IMG/VR virus record: IMGVR_UViG_3300044547_000682
Span: 1-35,273 of that record
Reading direction: 5' to 3' (one strand)
DNA length: 35,273 nucleotides
Source of the DNA: a virus
A program made the position numbers and the translations under genes. How positions within the stretch are numbered: position 1 is the stretch's first letter; the number at the start of each line of letters is the position of its first letter. This document shows, piece by piece, positions 19,224 through 28,786 of the stretch. The notes under the pieces are model-generated. The model did not search any database. It saw nothing but the letters and a program-made list of their open reading frames with translations, and was not told the DNA's origin.

Positions 19224-19556
19224 ATGGCAAACTTTTTTAAAAATAGTATAACAGGTTCAATTGGTACAACGGGTGTAATAACCTACCAAACCCCAGCAGC
19301 AACTACTACAACCGTAATTGGACTAAATGTAGCAAATGTAGCAACACAAAATATTTCAGTAAGTGTAATGGCTAGAGATAGTTCATCAAATAAAACTGTA
19401 TATTTGGTAAAAGATGCTATAATTGTTCAAGCTAGTACTGCAATTTTAATTGGTGGTGAGCAAAAAATTGTTTTGGAAGCAAATGATTTTCTTTCAGTAA
19501 CATCATCACTAGCTAATTCAGCAGATGTAATTATTTCGGTATTGGAATTAACATAA
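19224..19556 (+). CDS. Small beta-sandwich virion protein
   Basis: The product is 110 aa, starting MANFFKNSITGSIGTTG after an A-rich 12-nt spacer. The alternation of hydrophobic and polar residues, with VIGLNVANVATQNISVSVMA, then YLVKDAIIVQASTAIL, then KIVLEANDFLSVTSS and a terminal VIISVLEL, suggests a single beta-sandwich. Similar small proteins are common in structural regions of environmental phages, but I cannot name the family. The 305-aa protein at 5204 appears to be the same fold with a large insertion. It lies 15 nt before the second giant fibre, so a role in attaching or decorating that fibre is plausible but unproven. Confidence 0.75.
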   Translation: MANFFKNSITGSIGTTGVITYQTPAATTTTVIGLNVANVATQNISVSVMARDSSSNKTVYLVKDAIIVQASTAILIGGEQKIVLEANDFLSVTSSLANSADVIISVLELT

Positions 19557-19571
19557 TAAAAGATAAATTGA

Positions 19572-22500
19572 ATGAAGTTCGAAGGTAAGAGCCCAAATGG
19601 TATAAATCAAACTAGCGTTAATAGTGTTTCACTTTTTGTAAGTGGTTCTCCTATTTTAAATGCCTCATCCCAATCTGTAAGTGTTGTGGGTAATTTTACG
19701 GCATCCGCAGTACAAACAAATGTTATTGGAGTTACCAGCGGTTCTTCTCTACAAATAAAAGGAAATACAATAATAAGTGGGTCTATAACAGCATCTTTAT
19801 TTCAAGGTGATGGTAGTGGGTTATTTAATATTAATGCAGCATCTATTGGAGATTTGTTTAGAATCAAATCAGGTTCAGCAGTAGCAGCAATATCGCCAAA
19901 TAAAGGTTTAGAAATAAATACAGGTGTTATTGTTAAAGATTATTTAATAGTAACTGGTAGTGGTATTTTTAAAGGAGATATTAGTGTAGCTGGTAAAATA
20001 ACATCAACTGAATTACATACAACATTTATATCATCATCAGTAATATTCTCATCAGGTTCAAATAAATTCGGTGATGCATCAAATGATAAGCAAGAAATAA
20101 CTGGTAGTTTATCAGTTAGTGGTTCGATATTTGTAACTGGTGATACAATACCAACTGATAATACAACAAACGAAGTATTAGTTCTTAATACAACAACAGG
20201 AAGAATTAGTAGAAGATTTGCAGCAGCAACTTCGGGAACTTCTGGTACATCTGGTACATCAGGTAGTAGTGGTTCTAGTGGCACAAGCGGAAGTAGTGGC
20301 ACGAGTGGAAGTAGTGGCAGTAGTGGTTCATCGGGAAGTTCTGGGACAAGCGGCACATCGGGTTCATCGGGAACTTCTGGAAGTGGTGGTACATCCGGCT
20401 CTTCTGGTTCAAGTGGCACAAGTGGTAGTAGTGGTTCATCTGGAACAAGAGGTACATCAGGAAGTAGTGGCACAAGTGGTAGTAGTGGAAGTAGCGGTAC
20501 ATCAGGTTCATCTGGCACAAGCGGAAGTAGTGGTAGTAGCGGTAGTAGTGGTTCTTCGGGAACTTCTGGCACAAGTGGAAGTAGTGGAAGTAGTGGTAAA
20601 GATGGTTCAAACGGTAGTAGTGGTTCTAGTGGTTCAAGTGGTAGTAGCGGTGTTAGTGGAAGTAGTGGTAGCAGTGGTTCATCAGGTTCATCTGGTACAA
20701 GCGGAAGTAGTGGCACAAGCGGAAGTAGTGGAACATCTGGATTAACTGGAGCTTCATCAACAAATGGTACATCGGGAAGTAGTGGTACAAGCGGAAGTAG
20801 TGGTACAAGTGGAAGTAGTGGCAGTAGTGGAACTTCTGGTTCATCTGGTATAGCTGGAGCATCATCTTCAGCGGGTACATCTGGAAGTAGTGGAAGTAGT
20901 GGTTCTAGCGGCACAAGCGGAAGTAGTGGTTCATCGGGTATTACTGGTGCTGGTGGTGGAGCTGGTAGTAGTGGTAGTAGCGGTTCGTCTGGTACATCAG
21001 GAACTCGTGGCACAAGTGGTAGTAGCGGTTCATCAGGAACTTCTGGTAGTAGTGGAACGAGTGGAAGTGGTGGGGCACAAGGTTCATCAGGAAGTTCTGG
21101 TACATCAGGAAGTTCTGGCACATCAGGAAGTTCTGGAACAAGTGGTAGTAGTGGAGTAACAGGTTCATCAGGAAGTTCTGGAAGTAGTGGAACTTCTGGA
21201 GGACAAGGTTCATCAGGTTCTGCTGGTACATCTGGTAGTAGTGGTACATCAGGAACTCGTGGCACAAGCGGAAGTAGTGGTACAAGTGGAAGTACAGGTA
21301 CTTCTGGAAGTAGTGGCACAAGTGGAATAAGTGGTTCATCGGGAACTTCTGGAGCACAAGGTTCATCTGGGTCTGCTGGTACATCTGGTAGTAGTGGTTC
21401 ATCGGGAACTTCTGGTTCATCAGGAACTCGTGGTAGTAGTGGTTCATCAGGAACTTCTGGTAGTAGTGGTACAACTGGAACTGGTGGGTCAGCTGGTACA
21501 AGCGGAAGTAGTGGTTCTAGTGGCACAAGCGGAAGTAGTGGTTCATCGGGAACTTCTGGTTCATCAGGAACTCGTGGTAGTAGTGGCACATCAGGTAGTA
21601 GTGGTTCATCGGGAACTTCTGGTAGTAGTGGGTCATCGGGAACTTCTGGTAGTAGTGGTACAACTGGAACGGCTGGGTCAGCTGGTACGTCAGGTAGTAG
21701 TGGTACATCGGGAACTAGAGGCACGGGAGGCACATCAGGTAGTAGTGGTTCTAGCGGCACAAGCGGAAGTAGTGGTACAAGTGGTAGTAGTGGTTCTAGT
21801 GGCACAAGTGGAAGTAGTGGTACATCGGGAAGTAGTGGTACTAGTGGGTCAAGCGGTTCATCGGGAACATCTGGAACGCAGGGTACATCAGGTTCTTCTG
21901 GATTATTAGCATTAACTGGTACAACTGATAATGGTGTAATTACATTAAACGGAACTGCACCAAACGGAACTGTTGAAGCAAATTTAAAATTCGATGGTAG
22001 TACATTGACGGTAACTGGAGATGCTACAATTAGTGGTAACTTAACTGTTAGTGGAACTACAACATATATTAATACAACAACTTTAAATGTAGGTGATAAT
22101 ATCATTACATTAAACGCAGATATTGGAGCATCAACTGCACCAACTGAAAATGCTGGTATAGAAGTTAAGAGAGGTAATGCAGCAACAAAAGCATTTTATT
22201 GGGATGAAGGAAGTGATAGATGGTATCATGATGATTATACTTTTGTAAATGGTATATTACGCAACTCATCTAATATAAATAGTACAGGTGACCAAGGTAT
22301 ATTGGTAACAAGTGGTGATAGATTAGGATTTGACCAATCTGGTACTCGTTCTTGGAATATAAAAGCAACTGGTGGTAATTTAGCATTAAACTCTGGAGAT
22401 GGTGGTGGATTATATACATTTGGTAGTGGTATAACTATTAATGCAGGTAATTTAACATTAAGTTCTGGTAACATAACAATTAGTGGTACAATAGATACAG

Positions 22501-25500
22501 GACAGGGAGCAACTGAAGTTTATTTAATGAACCAAAATCTCCGTACAACTGATAATGTAACATATGCTAATATAACTGGTAACACAGTTTATTTAGGTGG
22601 CGGTACAACTTATTATGTAAATGGGGGAACATCAAATTTAAATTCATTAAATGTTCAAGGTTGGTCTGTTAGAGATACATTAAGTATTTCTGTTACTGGT
22701 GGAAACTGGTACACAGTAGCAACTAATGCTGGTAATAGGGCAATGGCAACATTCCATATTTGGGATACTGAAAGTTCTAGGCATGGTTCTATGAAATTTA
22801 ATGCTGGTATTTCATTTGGTGGAACGGCTGATATTACTATGCTTGGTAAATCTTGGTATAGTGGTGGTGGTATATTTAATAACATTCGTATTAGAAGAAC
22901 AGGTACATACGATACTCATTTTTTACAAATATATGTAGCTTCAACTGGTACATTGTATATAGCAATGACTGATAACTATCAAAGTGCTGGTTGGGTATTG
23001 ACAAATGGTGGTACTGGTACTCCGGGTTCAACAACGGCAGCTGAAGTAGTTCCAAATGATTATGCTGGTTTAGCTACTAACAATAACATTTATAGTGGAA
23101 ACGCTGTACATGCTGCAGGGGAAATGCAATCTCCAATTTATTATGATAGAGATGATACCACATATAGAATAAATGGTAATGGTACATCTGTATTAAATTA
23201 CTTACAAATGAATGCAGCGGAATCTATGAACCTATATGGTATTAGGGGTAGATTCACAAACGAATATATTCATTTATATAATAAAGTTGGTATAGGTAAT
23301 CCAAGTGGTTGGGGAGTTGGTGAAACAAGTACTCCTATATATGGTTTATCCACATATGGAGCAATGAATATTGGATATGGCAATACCGCTGATAGTAATT
23401 TAACTGGTACATTTAATATAAATGGTAGTACTATAAATGGAGCAAACGATGCAACAGTTTATATAACCGCCACAAATAACAATGATTGGTTATTAAGATT
23501 AAATGCTAGAAATAGTAGTAAGACTGAATATGGTATGTATGTGGATATTCCAAATACAGCAACATATGGATATGCTTTACTTAGTGATGGTACTAACTGG
23601 ACTTATAGAGTAAATGGTAATGGTTATGTTTTCTCAAGATATTATTATGATATTGATAACACAGCATATTATGTAAGACCTTCTGTTACAAGTAATTTAA
23701 ATGCATTACTTACATATTCATATCAAGGTAATGGTAACGTTGGTGGTACTGGTAACGCATCTTGGCATCCATCTGGTATTTATTCGGCTGGATACAATTG
23801 GTTGTATGGTGGTATAAATGCAGGTGGTAGTAGTGTTACTAATATGAGTGATGCTAGAGCAAGTATTTTTTATGATTACGATAATACTAATTTTTTCTTA
23901 AACCCAGCATCAACCGCAACTTCATTAAGAATAGCAGGTGGTATAAAACAAAATAACTTAGTAGGTAGACCTTATGCCGTTTGGGGAGCAACTGGTGCAA
24001 CTGGAGCAGTTGTTGTTAAATTCCCTGGTAATACAGGAAACTATGGTATGATTCATGCGGTTATTGACATTTATGAATATAATGGAAATAATGCATGTAC
24101 TGTAATAGTTGGTGGACATAACTGGAATGGTGCTTGGTATAATTTCGGAGCAACTCTTGTAGGATATACTGATAAACCAATTAGAGTTGGTGTTAAAGAT
24201 GGTAAATATTGTATCGTAATTGGTAATGGTTCATCATCTTGGTCATATGGACAAGTTGTTCTTCGTAAAATACAAAACGGAGCTTATTATGATGGTGTAA
24301 TGGATGTTGCTGAAGGATATACTGCGGCAATTGAATCTGATACATATTCAAATATATCTGGTGATTTAAGTGGATTTAGAAGTACAACTATAAGTGCTAC
24401 ATCAGCAATGTACTCTCCAATATACTATGATTCAAATGATAGTGGATATTATATTGATGGAAATAATCAATCTAGATTATTAGCATTAAAAGTTGGAAAC
24501 TTAGGTACATTTAATTCTGGTAATACTTACGCTCTACAATTATCACATAACAATAGATATTTACTAGCTTTAAATTATAATAATAGTTCGTATTATCCTT
24601 GGTTAGCAAATGATACTTGGAATGGATACGAAGCATTGATTTTCCATTTTAACGGTATAGGAGACCAATTTTATTTTAATAGAGCCGGTCAAATGCAAGC
24701 AAATGGTGATATGAGAGCACCAATATTCTATGATAGTAATGATACAACTTACTATACTAATCCTGCTGGAACATCTCAATTCAACGATTCTATATTTGGT
24801 ACAACTGGATTAGCATCTAACACTGGTATTCAAATTCGTTATCAAAACTATTCAAGTGGTTATGGTAGAATTCGTTTTTATCAAAGTGATAGTAACCACC
24901 AAACTATACATGCATTCTCTGCAAACTGGCAGAGTGGTAATTTATTAGGTTCATCTACTGGTGGTATTAATATAGAAGGACAAAATGGTGTAACCTTTGG
25001 TCCTTGGAACGCAATTCATACTGGCATAACATCAGCTGGTGTATATATTCGTAATAATGGTAATCTTTATTTGGATTATAATTACGGACAATCTGTTGTT
25101 GGTGTATATTCGGATGTTAGATATCAGGGTATATTCGCAATGGGTGATGCATATAAATTATCAATAGATGGAACTGGTACTGGTAACTTATATGGTTTAG
25201 CATGGTCACATCCAAATAGAGGTGGTGTGGCTAGTAACTTAGCAGACCATGGTTTATTACTATTACAATATGGTACATTTAGAACAGCAATAGGTGGTGG
25301 TAGAATTGTAACAACATCCGATATTAGAGGTACTGTATTTTATGATTATGATGATACTGGATATTACACAGACCCAAATACAACTGGAACTGCTGGTAGA
25401 TTTAGAGGACAACTTTTAATAGGTCCAAACTCATCTGGTAGATATACTAGAATTGGTGGAAATGGTGGAGCAATCGATGAAGCAACTTTATCAGCATCAA

Positions 25501-28322
25501 ACGGAAACTTACACATTGATAGTGCCAATGGATATGGATTATATTTAAACCATTATTCAAACGGAACTATTTTTATGAATAATGGTGGTGGACATGCGTT
25601 TTCATACACTTCATTAAGAGCACCAATATTCTATGATTACAATAATACAAACTATTATTTAGATCCTGATGGTACATCTGTTTTACTTGCAACTTATATA
25701 GGTGGGCATTATTATTACACATATAATAGTGCAAATATAATGATAAGAACTGCTGGAAATAGTGATGGTGGTATTTTATTACAAAACGCAGGGGGTTCAT
25801 TCAAATTCCAATTATATGCAGATAATAGTAGTAACTATGGTTTCTTAAATGGTCCGTGGGCAAGTTGGGATTTGAGAAAGACCTTAAATGGTAACTTGTT
25901 TATGAATAATAATAGTAGTTATTATTTAAATACAAATTCAATATCTCAATTAGCAATTCTAAGAACTGATGTATCGACTAGTGGTTATACCGCTATGTTT
26001 GGACCTTATACATTATCTACAAATGGGCAAACGTTTATATATCCAGATGATGCTAGATATGGAGTAGTAGTTAATGCACCATACTACCCACACTTATACA
26101 TAAACTCATATGCAAATGGTGGTAACCCTACGCATGGTGGTGTATTTAGTATGAGTGGTTTTTTGACAGGTGGTGGATTTAGAAGATTTGTAATGGGTAT
26201 CGCAAATACCAATCCAAACGAAATGAGTTTTGGTTGGTATGATAATAACTACAATCCGCACTATGGAGTAGGTATTAACTGGTCTTACCCAGCATCTATT
26301 TGGTATGATACATCTAATAACTTCTATGTAAGAAATTCAGTTTACGCTTATACTTTCTATGATAGAGATAATACTGGATACTATGCAAATCCAGCATCAA
26401 CATCTAATTTTAACTATGTAATTGCTGCTAACGGAGCATCTTATCAACATAACGCGTATAATAACAATGGTTCATTTATGATGAATAACGCATCTACCTA
26501 TTGGGGTATGATGTTAAACGTATCTGCAAATGACTGGAGATTGGGTTATGGTGGTGGTAATAGTATTGTTGGTTGGAACTTACGTTGGGATAATGGTTCT
26601 ACTGTTTGGGCAAATGGTTCATTTAGAGCACCAATATTCTATGATAGTGATGATACTGGATATTATGCTAATCCAAATGGTGAATCAAGTTTTAGCACAG
26701 GTATATTTTATGGAAATAGATTAGTAATTAGAGGAGGTTCTCCAACTTTATATTTCAGAGATACGGATGAAAACTCTGCAATGCTTCACAACAATAGTAA
26801 CCGTCTTTATGTATTAAGAGGTGGTACTGATAGTGAAAGCTGGGGTACTGTAAATGGGTATTGGCCTACATATTGGCAACTTAATACCAACTATTGTTTA
26901 ATGGGTGGTACTACTGAAGCTGTTTATGATTTTAGAGCACCAATATTCTATGATTCAAACAATACTGCATATTATTGTGACCCTAATGGTACGGCTAGAT
27001 TATCATATGTAGCAGCAAATGGTGGTATTCGTATTGATGGAAATGCAGACCTTTATTTAGATAACAACTACGGACAATCTGTTGTGGGTGTTTATACATC
27101 TGTAAGATATCAAGGTGTATTCTCAATGGGTAATTCATATAAACCAGCAATAGATGGTACATCTATGAATAACTTGTATGGTATTGCTTGGTCACATCCA
27201 AACGTTGGAGGACAGGGTGGGTACTTGAATGACCATGGTATGATTGTTGCCAATTATGGTACGGCATTCGCAGCAATTTCATCACGTGGTTGGTTTAGAA
27301 CATCCGTACAATCTCCAATATTTTACGATGATAATAATACTGGTTACTATTGTAATCCTAATGCATATTCTCAATTTAGTTCTGGTGAAGCAAATGATTA
27401 TTGGAGAGTATCAAGATTGACATTTACTGGTGAGGGTGGTAACTCCGGAAATGGTGCACACGCATACGCTATCTTCCAAGAAGGTGGTGGTTGGGGTTAT
27501 CCTTATCCGGATTTAAGAATTGCATTCCATACTGGTATTAAATTGGGAGCAAATGCATCATACGAAGGAACTCGTATTTATGATGATTATCCAATGGGTA
27601 CTATCAGATGGCAGTTTAATGGAGGTAGTGGTTATAATTATCAATACACTTGGACTCAACTTACAGGACACCACGGACATTATTCTGGTACTAATGGTGC
27701 ACACTGGTATCCAAACGATGTTACTTATGGTGCGTGGAGAATGGCCGGTAATAGAAATGGATGGTATGGTCATAGAATAGATTCATCTTACGCACCTCAT
27801 ATAATGTTTGAAAGTGGTAATGGTGGTATTTACTATCAAGATAATGGAAGATGGGTATTCTATCATTCATTAGGAAATAACTGTACTGGACTTGGAACTT
27901 CATCAACGGCTAGTGGGTATGGAATTTATGTAAATGGTGGTGTTTATGCAACTGGTAACGTTGTGGCTTATTCGGATGCACGAAAGAAAAAAGATGTTGT
28001 TACAGTTGATAAGGCTTTAGATAAAGTTTTACAATTAAGAGGTGTTTACTATACTAAAATTTATAATGAAAATGATACCATTCCTGATGGAGGTGCTGAC
28101 AAAAGACAACTTGGTGTAATTGCACAAGAAGTAAATGAAGTAGTTCCTGAAGTAGTATCATATGTGAAAGATTTAGATGAATATGCAGTTGCATATGGTA
28201 ATATGTCAGCATTACTTATTGAAGCAATTAAAGAGCAAAATCAAATTATCAAAAAGCAAGCGGATGAAATTGAAGAAATGAAAGAAATTTTAAATAAATT
28301 GATATTTAATAATAAAGGATAA
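19572..28322 (+). CDS. Giant tail fibre with collagen-like stalk and S74 chaperone (2916 aa)
   Basis: Starts at ATG 19572 (MKFEGKSPNG) in a leader with no Shine-Dalgarno sequence. Domains in order: an N-terminal module related to the first giant fibre (residues ~1-215, including ISSSVIFSSGSNKFGD); a Gly-X-Y array at 220-777; a widespread fibre module (TTTLNVGDNIITLNADIG, then EVKRGNAATKAFYW, about 830-890); a long receptor-binding-like region with eleven FYDxxxTxYYxNP repeats (about 1185-2600); and a C-terminal S74 intramolecular chaperone from Ser2801, ending in a short coiled coil. A duplicated ~55-residue module beginning LYLDxNYGQSVVGVY occurs at about residues 1833 and 2494. It is most likely a homotrimeric, self-processing host-recognition fibre. 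The stop is followed after three bases by the next ATG. Confidence 0.92.
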   Translation: MKFEGKSPNGINQTSVNSVSLFVSGSPILNASSQSVSVVGNFTASAVQTNVIGVTSGSSLQIKGNTIISGSITASLFQGDGSGLFNINAASIGDLFRIKSGSAVAAISPNKGLEINTGVIVKDYLIVTGSGIFKGDISVAGKITSTELHTTFISSSVIFSSGSNKFGDASNDKQEITGSLSVSGSIFVTGDTIPTDNTTNEVLVLNTTTGRISRRFAAATSGTSGTSGTSGSSGSSGTSGSSGTSGSSGSSGSSGSSGTSGTSGSSGTSGSGGTSGSSGSSGTSGSSGSSGTRGTSGSSGTSGSSGSSGTSGSSGTSGSSGSSGSSGSSGTSGTSGSSGSSGKDGSNGSSGSSGSSGSSGVSGSSGSSGSSGSSGTSGSSGTSGSSGTSGLTGASSTNGTSGSSGTSGSSGTSGSSGSSGTSGSSGIAGASSSAGTSGSSGSSGSSGTSGSSGSSGITGAGGGAGSSGSSGSSGTSGTRGTSGSSGSSGTSGSSGTSGSGGAQGSSGSSGTSGSSGTSGSSGTSGSSGVTGSSGSSGSSGTSGGQGSSGSAGTSGSSGTSGTRGTSGSSGTSGSTGTSGSSGTSGISGSSGTSGAQGSSGSAGTSGSSGSSGTSGSSGTRGSSGSSGTSGSSGTTGTGGSAGTSGSSGSSGTSGSSGSSGTSGSSGTRGSSGTSGSSGSSGTSGSSGSSGTSGSSGTTGTAGSAGTSGSSGTSGTRGTGGTSGSSGSSGTSGSSGTSGSSGSSGTSGSSGTSGSSGTSGSSGSSGTSGTQGTSGSSGLLALTGTTDNGVITLNGTAPNGTVEANLKFDGSTLTVTGDATISGNLTVSGTTTYINTTTLNVGDNIITLNADIGASTAPTENAGIEVKRGNAATKAFYWDEGSDRWYHDDYTFVNGILRNSSNINSTGDQGILVTSGDRLGFDQSGTRSWNIKATGGNLALNSGDGGGLYTFGSGITINAGNLTLSSGNITISGTIDTGQGATEVYLMNQNLRTTDNVTYANITGNTVYLGGGTTYYVNGGTSNLNSLNVQGWSVRDTLSISVTGGNWYTVATNAGNRAMATFHIWDTESSRHGSMKFNAGISFGGTADITMLGKSWYSGGGIFNNIRIRRTGTYDTHFLQIYVASTGTLYIAMTDNYQSAGWVLTNGGTGTPGSTTAAEVVPNDYAGLATNNNIYSGNAVHAAGEMQSPIYYDRDDTTYRINGNGTSVLNYLQMNAAESMNLYGIRGRFTNEYIHLYNKVGIGNPSGWGVGETSTPIYGLSTYGAMNIGYGNTADSNLTGTFNINGSTINGANDATVYITATNNNDWLLRLNARNSSKTEYGMYVDIPNTATYGYALLSDGTNWTYRVNGNGYVFSRYYYDIDNTAYYVRPSVTSNLNALLTYSYQGNGNVGGTGNASWHPSGIYSAGYNWLYGGINAGGSSVTNMSDARASIFYDYDNTNFFLNPASTATSLRIAGGIKQNNLVGRPYAVWGATGATGAVVVKFPGNTGNYGMIHAVIDIYEYNGNNACTVIVGGHNWNGAWYNFGATLVGYTDKPIRVGVKDGKYCIVIGNGSSSWSYGQVVLRKIQNGAYYDGVMDVAEGYTAAIESDTYSNISGDLSGFRSTTISATSAMYSPIYYDSNDSGYYIDGNNQSRLLALKVGNLGTFNSGNTYALQLSHNNRYLLALNYNNSSYYPWLANDTWNGYEALIFHFNGIGDQFYFNRAGQMQANGDMRAPIFYDSNDTTYYTNPAGTSQFNDSIFGTTGLASNTGIQIRYQNYSSGYGRIRFYQSDSNHQTIHAFSANWQSGNLLGSSTGGINIEGQNGVTFGPWNAIHTGITSAGVYIRNNGNLYLDYNYGQSVVGVYSDVRYQGIFAMGDAYKLSIDGTGTGNLYGLAWSHPNRGGVASNLADHGLLLLQYGTFRTAIGGGRIVTTSDIRGTVFYDYDDTGYYTDPNTTGTAGRFRGQLLIGPNSSGRYTRIGGNGGAIDEATLSASNGNLHIDSANGYGLYLNHYSNGTIFMNNGGGHAFSYTSLRAPIFYDYNNTNYYLDPDGTSVLLATYIGGHYYYTYNSANIMIRTAGNSDGGILLQNAGGSFKFQLYADNSSNYGFLNGPWASWDLRKTLNGNLFMNNNSSYYLNTNSISQLAILRTDVSTSGYTAMFGPYTLSTNGQTFIYPDDARYGVVVNAPYYPHLYINSYANGGNPTHGGVFSMSGFLTGGGFRRFVMGIANTNPNEMSFGWYDNNYNPHYGVGINWSYPASIWYDTSNNFYVRNSVYAYTFYDRDNTGYYANPASTSNFNYVIAANGASYQHNAYNNNGSFMMNNASTYWGMMLNVSANDWRLGYGGGNSIVGWNLRWDNGSTVWANGSFRAPIFYDSDDTGYYANPNGESSFSTGIFYGNRLVIRGGSPTLYFRDTDENSAMLHNNSNRLYVLRGGTDSESWGTVNGYWPTYWQLNTNYCLMGGTTEAVYDFRAPIFYDSNNTAYYCDPNGTARLSYVAANGGIRIDGNADLYLDNNYGQSVVGVYTSVRYQGVFSMGNSYKPAIDGTSMNNLYGIAWSHPNVGGQGGYLNDHGMIVANYGTAFAAISSRGWFRTSVQSPIFYDDNNTGYYCNPNAYSQFSSGEANDYWRVSRLTFTGEGGNSGNGAHAYAIFQEGGGWGYPYPDLRIAFHTGIKLGANASYEGTRIYDDYPMGTIRWQFNGGSGYNYQYTWTQLTGHHGHYSGTNGAHWYPNDVTYGAWRMAGNRNGWYGHRIDSSYAPHIMFESGNGGIYYQDNGRWVFYHSLGNNCTGLGTSSTASGYGIYVNGGVYATGNVVAYSDARKKKDVVTVDKALDKVLQLRGVYYTKIYNENDTIPDGGADKRQLGVIAQEVNEVVPEVVSYVKDLDEYAVAYGNMSALLIEAIKEQNQIIKKQADEIEEMKEILNKLIFNNKG
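20229..21902 (+). repeat. Second collagen-like Gly-X-Y array, 558 residues
   Basis: Residues 220-777 of the 2916-aa fibre are Gly triplets, mainly GSS and GTS, again with no proline. It differs from the first array: acidic triplets are rare, and GTR (Arg in the Y position) recurs about seven times. Only two sites lose the Gly in register (GASSTNG and GASSSAG, near 20750 and 20860), and there is no aromatic DGTFFG break. The flanks match those of the first array: basic residues then AAA before it, and a hydrophobic LxGxTxNGVxT segment after it. Confidence 0.9.
23118..27384 (+). repeat. Eleven FYDxxxTxYYxNP repeats in the second fibre
   Basis: The unit (A/S)PIFYD(S/Y)(D/N)(D/N)TxYYxNPxGTS occurs near 23130, 23640, 23865, 24415, 24715, 25330, 25617, 26355, 26630, 26936 and 27310. 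Spacing is irregular, from about 220 to 740 nt, because each is followed by a different beta-rich module. This looks like a constant hinge separating variable modules, probably the receptor-interaction part of the fibre. The tyrosine-rich core and the Asp/Asn cluster are conserved in nearly every copy; several have only Asn or Ser substitutions. Confidence 0.85.
27972..28319 (+). other. S74 intramolecular chaperone domain with predicted self-cleavage site
   Basis: The last 116 residues of the fibre begin at Ser2801 in YSDARKKKDV, the conserved (S)DxRxK motif of the S74 family (endosialidase-type C-terminal chaperone). In characterised members the chain is cut just before this serine after trimerisation and the chaperone is released. 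The rest fits the family: QLGVIAQEVNEVVPEVV, then YGNMSALLIEAIKEQNQ leading into a coiled coil of heptads. Both the Ser and the following basic residues are intact, so self-processing is likely. Confidence 0.9.
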
Positions 28323-28325
28323 ATT

Positions 28326-28757
28326 ATGGCACTAATTAAAGATTATGAATTACCAGGAACTGGAGTAACTGTACCAAATGCATATCACGTAGTTACAAAT
28401 GTAAAAATTGAAAAACGAATGGCAGACTTCAAGCCACCTGTTGATAATTCTAGACCCGATGGTTTAACACCAATGGATAGAAGCGCAGGTACGGAAGTAT
28501 ATTGGGCAGCGGGATATACAGCAGAAATAGCAGTTACAGTTTGGAAAAATAAAGAAGCAAGAGATACTGAAGCAAGGCCGATAGGATTTGTAGGAACAAA
28601 CCCAAGTGATAATGCACATAACGCAAGTATTGGTACACCGGGTATGGACCACAAATGTAAATTTATGTTAGAAGTACCATCTGAATTGGACCATATGGCA
28701 CAAGCATATAGGCATTTATTAACTACGGATTATTATAGTGGTTCTTTGGAAGTTTAA
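28326..28757 (+). CDS. Unknown small virion-region protein (143 aa)
   Basis: I do not recognise the family. The protein is 143 aa, soluble, without signal peptide or membrane segment. Its N-terminal half (YELPGTGVTVPNAYHVVTNVKIEKR) and the segment VYWAAGYTAEIAVTVWKNKEAR look like beta-strands; the C-terminal half ends HMAQAYRHLLTTDYYSGSLEV. An AAAGGA sequence six bases before ATG 28326 is one of the better Shine-Dalgarno matches in the window, and the gene is only three bases after the fibre stop, so it is probably co-translated with the fibre. The position between a fibre and the tail genes suggests a structural or connector role, which is inference. Confidence 0.78.
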   Translation: MALIKDYELPGTGVTVPNAYHVVTNVKIEKRMADFKPPVDNSRPDGLTPMDRSAGTEVYWAAGYTAEIAVTVWKNKEARDTEARPIGFVGTNPSDNAHNASIGTPGMDHKCKFMLEVPSELDHMAQAYRHLLTTDYYSGSLEV

Positions 28758-28786
28758 TTAAAATAGTTACTTTTTCAAAACAAATA

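Noticed and set aside
13539-21902. Regular repeats that could suggest CRISPR arrays or a minisatellite
   Set aside because: The repeats are in frame, code for Gly triplets, have no unique spacers and vary at synonymous positions, so they are coding stalk repeats.
23118-27384. A diversity-generating retroelement or invertible tip region in the second fibre
   Set aside because: I see no template-variable repeat pair, reverse transcriptase, invertase or flanking inverted repeats in this window; the module repeats are ordinary diverged duplications.
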